From Thermanaeromonas toyohensis ToBE (GTDB lineage: Bacteria; Bacillota; DSM-521; Neomoorellales; Neomoorellaceae), in NCBI RefSeq assembly GCF_900176005.1, contig NZ_LT838272.1, forward strand, positions 1,817,587-1,881,586: a stretch of 64,000 nucleotides of DNA, in the 5' to 3' direction. Made by a program: the position numbers and the translations under genes. Below are positions 46,271 to 54,775 of the stretch, in pieces. The notes under the pieces were generated by a model. The model was not told the origin of the DNA. It ran no database searches and saw only the letters and a program-made list of their open reading frames with translations. Each line of letters begins with the position of its first letter. Position 1 is the stretch's first letter.

Positions 46271-48073
46271 ATGTCCCGGCCACGTATTGCTATTTTAGAT
46301 CCAGAGACTGCCTCGAAGATTGCGGCGGGAGAAGTAGTAGAGAGCCCGTCTTCTGTAGTTAAAGAGTTAATAGAAAATGCTCTGGATGCCCAGGCTAAAC
46401 GTATAGTGGTAGAAATTAAAGAGGGAGGGAAAAAATACATTCGAGTCCAAGATGATGGGTGGGGGATGGAGGCGGAGGAAGCCAGGCTAGCCTTTGCCCG
46501 TCATGCCACGAGCAAAATACGGCATGTAGAAGACCTATTTTCCTTAAAGACCTTAGGCTTTCGGGGCGAGGCCCTTCCTAGTATTGCGGCTGTAGCCCGG
46601 GTAGAAATGGTAACCCGGGCTCGGGGATTGCCCTGGGGAAGTAAAATCCGGATAGAAGGCGGTCATGAGCAGGGAATAGAGGAAGCCGGTTGCCCCGAAG
46701 GTACCACAGTTACTGTCACTGATCTATTTTTTAATACCCCTGCTAGGAGGCGTTTTTTAAAGGGGCCGGCCAGGGAGGCAGCCAAGGTAGTGGCGGTAGT
46801 GGAACGTCTAGCCTTGGCTCATCCAGAGGTTGCTTTCCAGCTTTTAGTAGATGGACGCCGTGTCCTAGCCACCCCTGGTAATAACGACCTGCGTTCTACA
46901 ATAACTGCTGTCTGGGGCCTGGAACTGGGCCAGAACTTGCTATTTGTTCAGGGACAATTAGAAGGAGCTTCTTACCAAGGTTTCCTTTCGCCTCCTTGGT
47001 TGCACCGCTCCAGCCGGCATTATCAGATATTGATTGTAAATGGCCGGTATATAATGAGCAAAGTTCTAACACGTGAAATTGAAGGGATCTATACCAGCCT
47101 TATCCCGACTGATCGGTACCCGATTTTTATCTTACACTTATCTTTGCCCCCCAGTTGGCTAGATGTAAACGTACATCCAGCCAAGTTGATCATACGCATA
47201 AAGGAGGAAGAGATATTGGCCAGGAACTTGGGGCAATCTTTGCGCCAAGCTTTGGACAATCCTCAAGCCGTGGCGCCGGCTGTACATACCAATTTATCTA
47301 CTGATTCTAGCCGTTCCCGTATTATTGCCGATATTTGGCAGATAGCGGAGCAGGAAAGCCTCGGTTTTTATCCATATAAGTTAGAATCTCAGGAAGTTCA
47401 GGGATGTAAACCCCAGGAGGATATAATAGAAGAGCATAGAAAGGAGCCAGCAGAAACTTTACCTCCTTTGCATCTTGTCGGCCAGGTGTTTAATACCTAT
47501 ATACTGGCTGAGGGGCCAGATGGGTTATACATAATAGATCAGCATGCTGCCCATGAAAGGATAAGGTTTCAAAAGCTAAAAGAGCGATGGAGTAAGTTGG
47601 AAAGGCCGGGCCAGATTCTAGAGCCACCCCGCATCTTAAGGTTCAATGCCTCTATTGCTTTAGAATTACTATCTGGGCGTTCTATATGGGAACACTTAGG
47701 CTTTAAGATAGAACCCTTCGGTACTAATACTTTTTTATTGAGGGAGGTTCCCTACGGTACTCCACCGGGTAAAGAAGTAGAGGTACTAGAGGAGCTTTTA
47801 AGTAAAGGATGGAGCGAGGCTTCCCCCGAGATGGAGGAGACCTTGCTTAAAGTTATAGCCTGCCATGGAGCTATAAAGGCTGGCCAGGGCTTATCAAAAC
47901 AAGAAATGGAAAACTTGATAAAGGAGCTAGCCCAAAGCTTTCATCCTTACACCTGCCCCCATGGTCGTCCAGCTATTGTAAAAATTAAAGCTGAAGAGCT
48001 AGATAAGTATTTTAGTCGGTCGGCTACCATAGGACAAGGAGGAGCTATTATCTTTGGAAAAAGGGGTGGATAA
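46271..48073 (+). CDS. mutL: DNA mismatch repair endonuclease MutL
   Basis: This 600-residue protein has a GHKL ATPase N-terminus (ASKIAAGEVVESPSSVVKEL, DDGWGM, TKGFRGEAL-like LGFRGEALPSIA), a Pro/Glu-rich linker (about 350-400), and a C-terminal dimerisation/endonuclease domain. The latter has DQHAAHERIRF, ACHGAIKAGQ and CPHGRPA, the metal-site motifs of nicking-type MutL found in bacteria without MutH. It starts 10 bases after mutS. Its end overlaps the miaA frame by 20 bases. Confidence 0.97.
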   Translation: MSRPRIAILDPETASKIAAGEVVESPSSVVKELIENALDAQAKRIVVEIKEGGKKYIRVQDDGWGMEAEEARLAFARHATSKIRHVEDLFSLKTLGFRGEALPSIAAVARVEMVTRARGLPWGSKIRIEGGHEQGIEEAGCPEGTTVTVTDLFFNTPARRRFLKGPAREAAKVVAVVERLALAHPEVAFQLLVDGRRVLATPGNNDLRSTITAVWGLELGQNLLFVQGQLEGASYQGFLSPPWLHRSSRHYQILIVNGRYIMSKVLTREIEGIYTSLIPTDRYPIFILHLSLPPSWLDVNVHPAKLIIRIKEEEILARNLGQSLRQALDNPQAVAPAVHTNLSTDSSRSRIIADIWQIAEQESLGFYPYKLESQEVQGCKPQEDIIEEHRKEPAETLPPLHLVGQVFNTYILAEGPDGLYIIDQHAAHERIRFQKLKERWSKLERPGQILEPPRILRFNASIALELLSGRSIWEHLGFKIEPFGTNTFLLREVPYGTPPGKEVEVLEELLSKGWSEASPEMEETLLKVIACHGAIKAGQGLSKQEMENLIKELAQSFHPYTCPHGRPAIVKIKAEELDKYFSRSATIGQGGAIIFGKRGG

Positions 48074-49031
48074 GAGGCCACCTGTAGGCGCTATAGTAGG
48101 TCCTACCGCTGTAGGTAAATCAGAAATAGCTTTAGAAGTAGCCGCAAGGCTCAAAGCAGAGATAGTTTCTGTGGATTCTACCCAGGTTTACAGGGGCCTC
48201 GATATTGGTACAGCTAAACTTCTTCCACATCAGCGTATAAGTAAAACAGGGGTTTCTATCCCTCATCACCTTATAGATATAGTAGATCCCGATGAACCCT
48301 TTAGCGTGGCTGATTACCAGAAATTAGCTAGAAAGGTAATTGCAGACATTCATGCCCGGGGTCGGTTACCCCTTTTAGTGGGAGGCACGGGCCTTTATTT
48401 TCAGGCTGTAATTGATCCTTATGTGTTTATTCCCGGTGCTAGGGATAGTTCTTTGCGGGCTAGGTTAAAAGAGGAGGCTAAAGAGCGCGGTCTTGGTTAC
48501 CTCTACCGTCTTTTACAAGAGGTAGATAAAGAGGCAGCGCAGCGTATCCACCCCCATGACCAACGCCGGATTATCCGTGCTTTGGAATTTTATGAGTTAA
48601 CTGGACAGCCTTTATCTATTACTTGGAAAAGGGGAAAGCAGGAATCCCCTTATAGGTTGGCTTTGGCAGGCTTGAAGATGGACCGGGAGCTACTTTATGA
48701 GCGCATAAACCGAAGGGTAGATCAAATGTTGGAAGCTGGGCTAGTGGAGGAAGTAAGGGGACTATTGCTTAAAGGTTATAGTCCCGATCTTCCTGCCTTA
48801 CAGGCTTTGGGTTACAAGGAGATAATAGCTTACCTTCAAGGGGAAATACCCTTAGAGGAGGCTATATATCTTTTAAAGCGCAATACCCGGCGATATGCGA
48901 AAAGGCAACTTACCTGGTTTAGGCGGGACCCGCGTATAAAGTGGTGGGAGGTTGAACCAGGGAAGCTTGAGGAAATTTCTAGCTCCATAAGTACATGGAT
49001 GGCAGGACAATTGGGTACTGACGTAGAATAA
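48054..49031 (+). CDS. miaA: tRNA dimethylallyltransferase
   Basis: This 325-residue protein adds the dimethylallyl group to A37 of tRNA, making the substrate of MiaB. It has P-loop [16 protein letters not shown], the [15 protein letters not shown] motif, [31 protein letters not shown], and [14 protein letters not shown] with a WFRRDPRI tail. The start is TTG 48054 (AAGGAGGAG upstream, a slightly long spacing) inside the mutL end; GTG 48066 is an alternative. Confidence 0.96.
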   Translation: MEKGVDKRPPVGAIVGPTAVGKSEIALEVAARLKAEIVSVDSTQVYRGLDIGTAKLLPHQRISKTGVSIPHHLIDIVDPDEPFSVADYQKLARKVIADIHARGRLPLLVGGTGLYFQAVIDPYVFIPGARDSSLRARLKEEAKERGLGYLYRLLQEVDKEAAQRIHPHDQRRIIRALEFYELTGQPLSITWKRGKQESPYRLALAGLKMDRELLYERINRRVDQMLEAGLVEEVRGLLLKGYSPDLPALQALGYKEIIAYLQGEIPLEEAIYLLKRNTRRYAKRQLTWFRRDPRIKWWEVEPGKLEEISSSISTWMAGQLGTDVE

Positions 49032-49074
49032 GCTTTATGTTAGAGATAAAATACTAAAATCTGGAGGGAAAAAA

Positions 49075-49326
49075 ATGAGCAAAACCCAAGGAAACTTGCA
49101 GGATGTTTTTTTAAACCAGATTAGGAAGGAAAATGTACCCGTGACTGTCTACCTTGTTAACGGGTTCCAGCTGCGGGGGACAGTACGGGGTTTCGATAAT
49201 TTTACTGTTCTACTAGATTCTGAAGGCAAACAGCAGATGGTGTATAAGCACGCCATCTCCACTATAATGCCCCACCGGCCAGTGAGCTTAACGTTTAGAA
49301 CGGAAAGTGAGTCGGCGAATACCTAA
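49075..49326 (+). CDS. hfq: RNA chaperone Hfq
   Basis: This 83-residue Sm-like protein has Sm1 ([19 protein letters not shown]) and Sm2 with the diagnostic [10 protein letters not shown]. The distal-face [15 protein letters not shown] segment is also present. It forms hexamers that bind sRNAs and U-rich 3' ends. It starts at ATG 49075 behind CTGGAGGG and closes the operon before a terminator. Confidence 0.98.
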   Translation: MSKTQGNLQDVFLNQIRKENVPVTVYLVNGFQLRGTVRGFDNFTVLLDSEGKQQMVYKHAISTIMPHRPVSLTFRTESESANT

Positions 49327-49344
49327 AAACTTTTAAAGTAAAAT

Positions 49345-49377
49345 GGCTCCCCAACAAGGGGGGCTTAAAATTTTTTA
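49345..49377 (+). terminator. Intrinsic terminator after hfq
   Basis: GCTCCCC (49346-49352) pairs with GGGGGGC (49358-49364) with one G-U pair and a 5-base loop. It is followed by TTAAAATTTTTT. Confidence 0.7.
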
Positions 49378-49471
49378 TAGACCTGACAGGGAGCATAAGC
49401 TAGCGCTCAAAGGACCACACTAGCATAAAGACTTTTTGGAAGTACATTTTAAGGAGGTAGGGTAGGGAAGT

Positions 49472-49858
49472 ATGGCTGGTCCCCAAGTGAAATGTGTGGT
49501 AAACACTTGTACCCATTGGCTTAAGGGCGATCTATGTGGAGCCCAAAATATCGATATTACCCATGAAGAAGAAGGGAGAATGGCCCAGAATGTTGAGCAC
49601 ACCCAATGCAAAACTTTTCATCAGCGACGGGGATTAGCGAATACCTTAGGATCCCTGGATAATGTGAACTGGGGGGGCGTTTTGGCCAACACCTTTTTGC
49701 CAGGGACAGAACCTTATCCTTCAGTAACCTGTATAGTAAATAGTTGTCAATATTGGAAAGAAGGCAATAAATGTTCAGCAGAAAAAATTGATATCGTGGG
49801 GATGAATGCCGATGAGTGCCAGGACACCAATTGCTATACCTTTAAGCTAAAAGGTTAA
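49472..49858 (+). CDS. Two-domain DUF1540 protein
   Basis: This 128-residue protein is made of two similar Cys-rich modules. Module 1 has CVVNTCTHWLKGDLC and a later QCKTF (about residues 8-50). Module 2 has CIVNSCQYWKEGNKC and CQDTNCYTF (about 88-125). The spacing matches DUF1540 repeats, short metal- or disulfide-type domains common in spore-forming Firmicutes. The function is unknown. Its ribosome site is AAGGAGG a little far upstream of ATG 49472. It lies between hfq and a SpoVK-like gene. Confidence 0.85.
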   Translation: MAGPQVKCVVNTCTHWLKGDLCGAQNIDITHEEEGRMAQNVEHTQCKTFHQRRGLANTLGSLDNVNWGGVLANTFLPGTEPYPSVTCIVNSCQYWKEGNKCSAEKIDIVGMNADECQDTNCYTFKLKG

Positions 49859-49915
49859 GGTCGACGTTAGCCTGGGGTACCCCCAGCATATATTTTTTGT
49901 ATGGGGGTGGGCAGG

Positions 49916-50890
49916 ATGCAGGTTAAGATAGGGTTTGCACCAGGCAAGGTAGGTAATCGAGGAGGCTTGCGTGCCACAGGAACTTCGTCACAAAAACTAG
50001 AGGCTCTTTTACAAGAGCTAGACAGACTAGTGGGGCTATTACCTGTTAAGGAATTGATCAAAGAAATAGGAGCATATGTAGAGATACAAAAGAGGAGGCA
50101 GGAGGAAGGGCTTGTCTCTTCTCCTATGGCCCTGCATATGATTTTCAAGGGTAACCCAGGGACGGGCAAAAGTACAGTAGCGCGTCTTTTAGGTCGCATT
50201 TTTAAAGAAATGGGGATCTTATCCCAGGGGCACTTGGTGGAGGTAGAACGTGCTGACTTGGTGGGCGAATATATTGGCCACACTGCCCATAAGACCCGAG
50301 AACAAATGCGCAAGGCCTTAGGAGGTATACTTTTCATCGATGAGGCTTATTCCTTGGCCAGGGGAGGGGAAAGGGATTTTGGCCGCGAGGCTATAGATGT
50401 ACTCGTAAAGGGTATGGAGGATCACCGAGATAATCTCATTTTGATTCTGGCCGGCTATAAAGAAGAGATGGAATACTTTTTAGAGACTAATCCAGGCCTA
50501 CGTTCCCGTTTCCCCATTCACCTAGAATTTCCTGATTATTCAGTGCCCGAACTTATCAGCATAGCTGAGCTGATGTTCCAGGATAGGCAGTATTATCTAA
50601 CAGTAGAGGCTAGGCTAGAATTAGAACGTATCTTACGACGGGAGGCTATTTTTGGTCATCGCTACAACGGTAATGCTCGGCTAGTAAGGAATATTGTGGA
50701 AAAGGCTATGCGCAAACAAGCTTTAAGATTATTGCAGAAAACGCACCTTACGCGGGAAGAACTCATGACTATCACAAAGGAAGATCTGGTAGGGGTCCTA
50801 GGTAACTACAGAAACCTGGATTGGCTAGAGACTTTAGACAAACCCCATCTTAAGGAGCGCTTCCAGATCTGCTATAATAATGCTTCGTAA
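49916..50890 (+). CDS. SpoVK-like AAA+ ATPase (CbbX superfamily)
   Basis: This AAA+ protein of about 324 residues has Walker A KGNPGTGKSTVARLLG (about residue 78), Walker B GILFIDEAYSLARGG, sensor-like ILILAGYKEEMEYFLETNPGLRSRFP with the arginine finger, and a C-terminal small domain. It matches stage V sporulation protein K and CbbX-type remodelling ATPases. A frame start exists at ATG 49901, but only ATG 49916 has a purine-rich site (GGGGGTGGGCAGG). The gene next to miaA/hfq is often spoVK in spore formers, followed by ynbB as here. Confidence 0.88.
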   Translation: MQVKIGFAPGKVGNRGGLRATGTSSQKLEALLQELDRLVGLLPVKELIKEIGAYVEIQKRRQEEGLVSSPMALHMIFKGNPGTGKSTVARLLGRIFKEMGILSQGHLVEVERADLVGEYIGHTAHKTREQMRKALGGILFIDEAYSLARGGERDFGREAIDVLVKGMEDHRDNLILILAGYKEEMEYFLETNPGLRSRFPIHLEFPDYSVPELISIAELMFQDRQYYLTVEARLELERILRREAIFGHRYNGNARLVRNIVEKAMRKQALRLLQKTHLTREELMTITKEDLVGVLGNYRNLDWLETLDKPHLKERFQICYNNAS

Positions 50891-50925
50891 TCCTTGTGTG
50901 ATTGTTAAGGGAGTGAAGGGAGTAG

Positions 50926-52203
50926 GTGAAAGGAAGGGAACATATCCTGGCTTACTTTACAGTAGAGCCCTGGCTAGTGGAGGAAATGTTCAAGGCCGAA
51001 AGGGAAGCTAGGGAGCGTGGGCTATTTCGCCGGATAGAAGAAATAAGTGCTTTAAATCATTATAGGGTTCTTAAAGCCTTTCAAGAGGTAGGTATTAGCG
51101 ATTTTCACTTCCAGGATTCTACAGGTTATGGATATGGAGATCTAGGGCGGGATGTTCTAGAAAAGCTTTTTGCAATTATTTTTCAAGGAGAAGAAGCGTT
51201 AGTTAGACCCCAGATTGTGTCAGGTACCCATGCCTTAAGCCTTTGCCTCCATGCCCTTTTACGTCCTGGGGATACGCTGCTTGCGGCGTGTGGCAGACCT
51301 TATGATACTTTGGCTACAGTGATTGGCTTAAACCGGCCTGTAAGGGGTAGTCTGGTGGACCGTGGGGTACGTTACGCTGAAGTTCAGTTAACTCCTGAAG
51401 GCCAGCCAGATCTAGAAACTCTGGCGCAACAAGTGGAACGCCTGAAACCACGGATATGTTTCATCCAGCGTTCCCGGGGATATTATAATCGGCCTGCTCT
51501 GGGTGTGAATACCATAAGGCAAGTGATAAGGGTTATCAAAGAAGCTTACCCCCGTACCCTATGTTTGGTAGATAATTGCTATGGAGAATTGGTGGAAGTA
51601 GAGGAACCTTGTGCAGCAGGTGCGGACCTGGTGGCGGGATCCCTTATAAAAAATCCAGGTGGGACTCTGGCACCAGGCGGAGGGTATATAGTGGGAAGGA
51701 AGGAACTTGTGGAGGAGGTTTCATATTATCTTACAGCTCCTGGCCTGGGACGGGAAATAGGGGCTTTTTCTGGAAAACGTCTTTTTTTCCAGGGCCTTTT
51801 CTTGGCCCCGCTAGCCGTAGAGCAAGCCCTTAAAGGTGCTGTCTTGGCGGCCCTTTTTTTCCAGAGGCTTGGATATCCCGTAGATCCTTTGCCAGAAGAG
51901 GAACGCCATGATATAGTTCAGGCCATCACTTTAGGTAATGAACAGGCGTTGTTAGCCTTTTGCCGGGGATTGCAAAAAGGGTCTCCTGTGGAGACCTATA
52001 ACATCCCTGAACCCGCTCTTTTACCAGGATATGAGGATCCTATAATTATGGCCGGTGGAACTTTTATACAAGGAGCTTCCCTCGAATTAAGTGCTGATGC
52101 TCCCCTCCGACCGCCATACACTGTGTTTCTCCAGGGTGGTATATCCCTACCTTATACTAAGATAGGCCTTCTCTTAGCAGCGCAAGAGGTAACGCACCTT
52201 TAA
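50926..52203 (+). CDS. Methionine gamma-lyase/aluminium-resistance family PLP enzyme (YnbB-like)
   Basis: This 425-residue fold-type I PLP protein has FHFQDSTGYGYGDLGRDVLE, the substrate-domain VSGTHALSLCLHALLRPGD, DNCYGELVEVEEP, and AGSLIKNPGGTLAPGGGYI containing the Schiff-base Lys. Bacillus YnbB and clostridial relatives are annotated as aluminium resistance or methionine gamma-lyase, but the natural reaction is uncertain. GTG 50926 follows AAGGGAG. It sits in the conserved hfq-spoVK-ynbB order. Confidence 0.88.
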   Translation: MKGREHILAYFTVEPWLVEEMFKAEREARERGLFRRIEEISALNHYRVLKAFQEVGISDFHFQDSTGYGYGDLGRDVLEKLFAIIFQGEEALVRPQIVSGTHALSLCLHALLRPGDTLLAACGRPYDTLATVIGLNRPVRGSLVDRGVRYAEVQLTPEGQPDLETLAQQVERLKPRICFIQRSRGYYNRPALGVNTIRQVIRVIKEAYPRTLCLVDNCYGELVEVEEPCAAGADLVAGSLIKNPGGTLAPGGGYIVGRKELVEEVSYYLTAPGLGREIGAFSGKRLFFQGLFLAPLAVEQALKGAVLAALFFQRLGYPVDPLPEEERHDIVQAITLGNEQALLAFCRGLQKGSPVETYNIPEPALLPGYEDPIIMAGGTFIQGASLELSADAPLRPPYTVFLQGGISLPYTKIGLLLAAQEVTHL

Positions 52204-52324
52204 AGCGGTTTTAAAAAAGGGGGAAGAAGGGGGTTCTTAAGTGCTAAAAAAGACCTCTCCTCTTTTTTAATAACTTCCGATAATAAGTATTATGTTAACA
52301 AAGGAAGATAAAAATAAAAGCCCC

Positions 52325-52459
52325 TTATTTGTTTTCTGGGCCCCTTTCTGGATCAACTATAATTTGATTACCGCGGATATTATGCCATTCCCGAGCATGT
52401 ATCTTACTACGCCTATCTTGATTTGGTCCCTCACGGCTTAACCGGAATCTTTTTCTCAT
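52325..52459 (-). CDS. Possible 44-residue basic protein
   Basis: On the minus strand an ATG at 52459 opens a 44-codon frame beginning MRKRFRLSREGPNQDRRSK and ending PERGPENK. It is hydrophilic, strongly basic and lacks hydrophobic segments. AAAGGAG lies upstream, but at a long distance (about 14 bases). The surrounding 534 bases between the PLP enzyme and the small ORF at 52738 contain nothing else I can support. It may be chance; I do not recognise it. Confidence 0.35.
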   Translation of the reverse strand: MRKRFRLSREGPNQDRRSKIHAREWHNIRGNQIIVDPERGPENK

Positions 52460-52737
52460 AAAGTTAAACTATGCTCCTTTTGTTATAGTTTGCGTTGGTT
52501 TATAATACAATACATTGGCTTATAATAATTGCATGCTTTAGCTTGTAAGTTATATGGCTTTTTTATCTAATTTGCTCTTTTAGTTGTCCAGGTTTGGTGT
52601 TTACGTTCAACTACCTTGTTATAGTATGGGCATCTTTTAAAAATTTAATCGCTGTAACCTTAATTGTTGTAGCCTGGAAATTGATTCCTAAATAGAAGGA
52701 ATTATGTTGACAAATACTATAAGCGGGAGGGATAACT

Positions 52738-52893
52738 GTGTTCCGAGCTCGTGCAGCAATGATGACTCCTAAACCCCAGAGAGGTTGGTTGCGCTGGCTC
52801 GCATGGTTAGCTTACCCCATGGGCTTGTTACACGGTGCTCTGCTAGCCCGTTTCTTCTTCCAACCCAAGGAGCAGGCGAGCCCTCAGGGGTAA
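52738..52893 (+). CDS. 51-residue membrane-associated small protein
   Basis: GTG 52738 follows GCGGGAGGG and opens a frame stopping at TAA 52891. The peptide begins MFRARAAMMTPKPQRGWLRW and has an arginine-rich N-terminus. A Trp-rich hydrophobic helix follows (about residues 17-41, with LAWLAYPMGLLHGALLARFF), then a short polar tail. It is immediately followed by an intrinsic terminator overlapping its stop, as expected for a stand-alone small gene. The function is unknown; the amphipathic/membrane design suggests a membrane peptide or spore-membrane component. Confidence 0.6.
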   Translation: MFRARAAMMTPKPQRGWLRWLAWLAYPMGLLHGALLARFFFQPKEQASPQG

Positions 52894-52907
52894 GCCCCTC
52901 CTTTTTT
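52886..52907 (+). terminator. Short terminator overlapping the small ORF stop
   Basis: AGGGG (52886-52890) pairs with CCCCT (52895-52899) around TAAG, followed by CC and TTTTTT. The stem is only 5 bp but GC-rich, with a good U-run. Confidence 0.6.
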
Positions 52908-53078
52908 CGTCAATTTTATGTTTTCCTGTTATATATCTCCTATATTTTCCTGTCCTTATGCAAGAATATAAAAACTCAAAGGTAGAAGGCCTCTTCTTTG
53001 TAATTGATATCTTAAAACTTATTATCCTTTTAGCATATACTCTAGTTTCCCTGATTATTTTTTTATTAGGTTAGGCAG

Positions 53079-54074
53079 GTGAATATTAAATATAAACCCA
53101 TGTTTCTATTTACGACCCCAGATGGTGATATATGGAAGATATATTCCTGGGGAGGGACACTTGCTTATACTTATACCCTAGTAGGTCGTCCCTTGGAAGG
53201 TATTTCCTCTTTTCTAGGGGCTATAGATAAGAAAGGCTACTTGCACTTATTGCTTAAATCAATAGGTAACCAGTACATTTACTCTTATTGGGAGGGACAA
53301 CGCTGGTGTAGCTTACCTCTCCCTGTTCAGGGTTGCGGAAATTTATACGGTTTAGTGGTGGATAATACTGGAAAGAGACATATTTTATTGGGCTTACTAG
53401 GGGAAGTGGTACACCTTATCCGTTACCATAAACAATGGTTTATGAAAAACCTTCCTTTTAGATTGTATGGGGAACCTTTACGTATTCAACTGTGGGGAGA
53501 AGAATATCTCTTTCTCTGCTGGGAGGAGATAAAACAAAACGTAAAGAAAATATTTTATGCCTTTTATCAGGGAGGAGATTGGTCCTCCCCTGCCCTTTTG
53601 CTCGAGGGACCCCAGGAAGTTAAGTGTTATGTTTACTTTACAAATAGTTCCAAGAGCAGTTTTGAGATTCACTCTTTTGTTTGGGAACCCCAGGGAGAAG
53701 AATACCAACTATACTGGTACATAACAGCCAATAGTAGGTCTCAAGTAACAACCCATGTCGTAGGGGATACTTTAGGGATACCAGATAGCTATCCCCTTCT
53801 CTTAAGTAGTAGGGCTAATCATCTCCTCTGCTGGACAGTGCACGGCCAATTTACTTTCTCCATTAAAGGGGAAGAGGGCTCTTGGACCCGGCCTCAAGGA
53901 GATTATCTTTTCTTTCCTACAAGCATAAGGCCGCTTCTTAGCTGGAACGGTTGGAACCGAGATAAGGTTGCCTTTACTCGGGTGGGTGGACTACATCTTG
54001 ACTGGCCTTTAATTGTGGGGGTAGATCAGATTTTACCCTACTGCAAGGGTGCTTTAGCTGTCTCCAAAAGATGA
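53079..54074 (+). CDS. Unrecognised beta-rich protein with repeated Trp/aromatic strands
   Basis: This 331-residue protein starts at GTG 53079. It is dominated by short beta-like stretches with recurring patterns such as W-x-I-Y-S-W, YIYSYWEGQRWCSLPLP, KIFYAFYQGGDWSSPALLL and NHLLCWTVHGQFTFSI, at roughly 50-residue spacing. This resembles beta-propeller (BNR/sialidase-like) blades. No signal peptide or membrane helix is seen. I cannot assign a function. Similar orphan propellers occur in clostridial spore formers, which is only a general impression. Confidence 0.6.
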   Translation: MNIKYKPMFLFTTPDGDIWKIYSWGGTLAYTYTLVGRPLEGISSFLGAIDKKGYLHLLLKSIGNQYIYSYWEGQRWCSLPLPVQGCGNLYGLVVDNTGKRHILLGLLGEVVHLIRYHKQWFMKNLPFRLYGEPLRIQLWGEEYLFLCWEEIKQNVKKIFYAFYQGGDWSSPALLLEGPQEVKCYVYFTNSSKSSFEIHSFVWEPQGEEYQLYWYITANSRSQVTTHVVGDTLGIPDSYPLLLSSRANHLLCWTVHGQFTFSIKGEEGSWTRPQGDYLFFPTSIRPLLSWNGWNRDKVAFTRVGGLHLDWPLIVGVDQILPYCKGALAVSKR

Positions 54075-54109
54075 AAAAATGAATTACAAAGGCTTAAAAG
54101 CTGAGAAGT

Positions 54110-54350
54110 TGACACCCACCCCCAATATTTAGTTTGAGCGAGTGGGACCACTTGTTGGCGGATAACTTCTGGAATAGTGTGGGCCGGCTTACGAACTCGA
54201 TTTCCGTGGGCCAAGGAAGCGGGCCCGTGCTCTCGCAACCTGGCCTTGAGCCTATAGAGGTGCCGCTCACTTAGGCCAAGAACTAAGGCCGCATAACTAA
54301 GTGGTAATCAACCCTCCCAAAGTTTATTCTAAGACTTGAATGCGATTTAG
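54110..54350 (-). pseudogene. Decayed N-terminal part of an ISNCY-type transposase
   Basis: The minus strand reads GLSERHLYRLKARLREHG and then PASLAHGNRVRKPAH, PEVIRQQVVPLAQTKY. This is the helix-turn-helix N-terminus of ISNCY/integrase-like transposases (typical text ASLAHGNRGRKPAN). Upstream, a related start segment is broken by an in-frame TAA and a frameshift near 54300. The homology stops abruptly near 54110 and the catalytic domain is missing. It is an old insertion remnant just upstream of the tRNA-Glu promoter. Confidence 0.75.
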
Positions 54351-54456
54351 TTCCGGCTGTGACAAAGTAATCCTCTCCCTGCTCATACTGGCATTTTCAC
54401 AGATGGATTTCACCCTGACAATATCACAGTCCGGTGACACTCAGGCCCGCCGAGGA

Positions 54457-54485
54457 TTGACGAAATAGGGTAAACATGATATAAT
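54457..54485 (+). promoter_or_regulatory. tRNA-Glu promoter
   Basis: TTGACG (54457-54462), 17 bases, TATAAT (54480-54485), placing the start about 7 bases before the mature tRNA 5' end. Confidence 0.85.
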
Positions 54486-54498
54486 TAACCCCGCATGG

Positions 54499-54574
54499 GG
54501 CCCTATCGTCTAGTGGACTAGGACGCCGCCCTCTCACGGCGGAAACCGGGGTTCGAATCCCCGTAGGGCTACCA
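54499..54574 (+). tRNA. tRNA-Glu (anticodon CTC)
   Basis: A 76-base cloverleaf. The acceptor GGCCCTA (54499-54505) pairs with TAGGGCT (54564-54570), the first pair being G-U. The anticodon stem is CCGCC/GGCGG with loop CTCTCAC, giving anticodon CTC, and the T arm is CGGGG-TTCGAAT-CCCCG. Discriminator A and an encoded CCA follow. It reads GAG. A promoter and a terminator flank it, so it is a single-gene unit. Confidence 0.93.
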
Positions 54575-54606
54575 GCCTTTAAAAAATACTAGGGTTTAGC
54601 CGTTCT

Positions 54607-54647
54607 AACCCCCTTAGCGAGGGCGGTGGCCCTGAGGAGGGGGTTTT
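54607..54647 (+). terminator. Intrinsic terminator after tRNA-Glu
   Basis: AACCCCCT (54607-54614) pairs with AGGGGGTT (54638-54645), with an inner AGGGC/GCCCT helix, followed by TTTTATA. The reverse strand also forms this hairpin downstream of the GGDEF gene, so it may act in both directions. Confidence 0.8.
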
Positions 54648-54775
54648 ATATTGGATATCCAGACCGCTGCCGCATATTTTTCTCTTATGATTTTTGAGTT
54701 TTTTCGTAGCTTCAACAAGCAGGTCTAGGCCCTCCAGGAGAGACCTGTCCAGCAGGAAAATTATTCTTCCGGACT

